This document shows, one piece after another, positions 8,090 through 8,724 of a stretch of DNA of 8,724 bases. The stretch comes from Deltaproteobacteria bacterium. GTDB taxonomy: Bacteria; Desulfobacterota; Desulfovibrionia; Desulfovibrionales; Desulfovibrionaceae. Positions within the stretch are counted from its first letter, which is position 1. Every line of letters starts with the position of its first letter. A program made the position numbers and the translations under genes. The DNA is taken from positions 1 to 8,724 of the forward strand of contig JAJBSY010000414.1 in the NCBI GenBank assembly GCA_020861205.1, written 5' to 3'. The notes under the pieces are model-generated. The model worked only from the letters and a program-made list of their open reading frames with translations, searched no databases and was not told the DNA's origin.

Positions 8090-8724
8090 GTGGCGAGAGT
8101 CATCGCGGTAGCAAATCAAAAGGGCGGGGTCGGAAAGACAACCACGGCCATCAATCTTTCGGCTGCCCTTTCCGTTATGGAAAAAAAAGTCCTTCTTGTG
8201 GACTGCGATCCGCAGGCCAACGCGACCAGTGGTTTGGGCATCGATCTCTTGCCGGGCAACGAATCGCTTTACACAGCGTTTTTTAATCCCGAAAAAGCCA
8301 AAACAGCCATACGGCACGTCCACAGTACGCCTTTTTTGTCCGTTTTTCCATCCACGACGGACCTGGTGGCCGTCGAGCTTGAGCTGGTGGACAAGATAGG
8401 GAGAGAGTATTTCCTCAACGACCTGCTAAAGCCGCTTGAGAGCGACTACGAGTATATTCTCTTGGATTGTCCACCCTCTCTCGGATTACTGACGCTGAAC
8501 GCCCTCTGCGCCGCCAAGGAACTTCTCGTTCCCCTTCAGTGTGAATATTTCGCCCTTGAAGGCATTGTCAAACTGCTGCAAACGTTCGACCTGGTCAAAA
8601 AACGGTTGAATCCCGGATTGACGCTGCTCGGAGTTACCCTGACCATGTACGACGTTCGCAACAAACTGGCCCGGCAGGTGAAAAATGCAGTCCGCAAAGC
8701 GTTTTCGGATAATCTGCTGGAATC
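8090..8724 (+). CDS. parA: Chromosome-partitioning ATPase ParA/Soj (5' part, cut by window end)
   Basis: The frame stays open from GTG at 8090 to the right edge (211 codons visible; the full family length is about 250-260). It encodes a deviant Walker A ATPase that binds DNA as an ATP dimer and, with ParB-parS, separates newly copied origins. The sequence shows [15 protein letters not shown] (4-18) with the signature Lys11 and catalytic Lys16, then [15 protein letters not shown] (the Walker A' region), [18 protein letters not shown] (Walker B region) and [12 protein letters not shown]. The lack of an N-terminal helix-turn-helix domain marks the short chromosomal (Soj) type rather than the plasmid P1 type. 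The GTG has GAGG 5 nt upstream; an in-frame ATG at 8069 would add seven residues but has no ribosome site, only parS, before it. A parB gene is expected just beyond the window. Confidence 0.97.
   Translation, partial: MARVIAVANQKGGVGKTTTAINLSAALSVMEKKVLLVDCDPQANATSGLGIDLLPGNESLYTAFFNPEKAKTAIRHVHSTPFLSVFPSTTDLVAVELELVDKIGREYFLNDLLKPLESDYEYILLDCPPSLGLLTLNALCAAKELLVPLQCEYFALEGIVKLLQTFDLVKKRLNPGLTLLGVTLTMYDVRNKLARQVKNAVRKAFSDNLLE

Overview
This is an 8.7-kb stretch of GC-rich bacterial chromosome. The genes have high third-position GC, while the noncoding stretch at about 7740-8050 is clearly AT-richer. Gene content and style (short intergenic gaps, a predicted lipoprotein, a cytosolic hybrid sensor kinase, CoaBC, and a chromosomal-type ParA with parS sites) suggest a Gram-negative bacterium. 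My best guess is a deltaproteobacterium of the Desulfovibrio type, but that placement is inference. No rRNA, tRNA, CRISPR array, transposon or phage gene was seen.

Layout, left to right. (1) The probable last codons of an upstream gene end at 79 and overlap, by a GTGA junction, the start of a large soluble hybrid histidine kinase (76-2568, +; PAS-GAF-PAS-HisKA-HATPase-receiver). (2) Convergent to it is queA (2660-3766, -), for queuosine tRNA modification. (3) Divergent from queA is a small predicted lipoprotein of unknown function (3874-4428, +), followed by a clear intrinsic terminator. (4) A leftward gene set runs coaBC (6365-7597) -> an unnamed ORF that looks like a degenerate uracil-DNA-glycosylase-fold protein (5562-6383) -> a UDP-glucuronate 4-epimerase-like SDR (4518-5525). 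The first two overlap by 19 nt and the last two are 36 bp apart, so they are probably co-transcribed. (5) A 492-bp noncoding region (7598-8089) separates coaBC from the divergent parA and carries two parS centromere sites, one perfect and one matching 15 of 16 bases. (6) parA (8090 to the right edge, +) is cut off by the window end.

The points most worth following up are the pair of parS sites around the parA leader, which mark this locus as a chromosome-partitioning centre and probably place it near the replication origin. A second is the coaBC-linked protein, which keeps the outline of a family-4-type uracil-DNA glycosylase but appears to lack its catalytic motifs. A third is a consensus extended -10 promoter in the parA leader with no convincing ORF behind it. 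I did not find a clear undescribed defence or mobile system.
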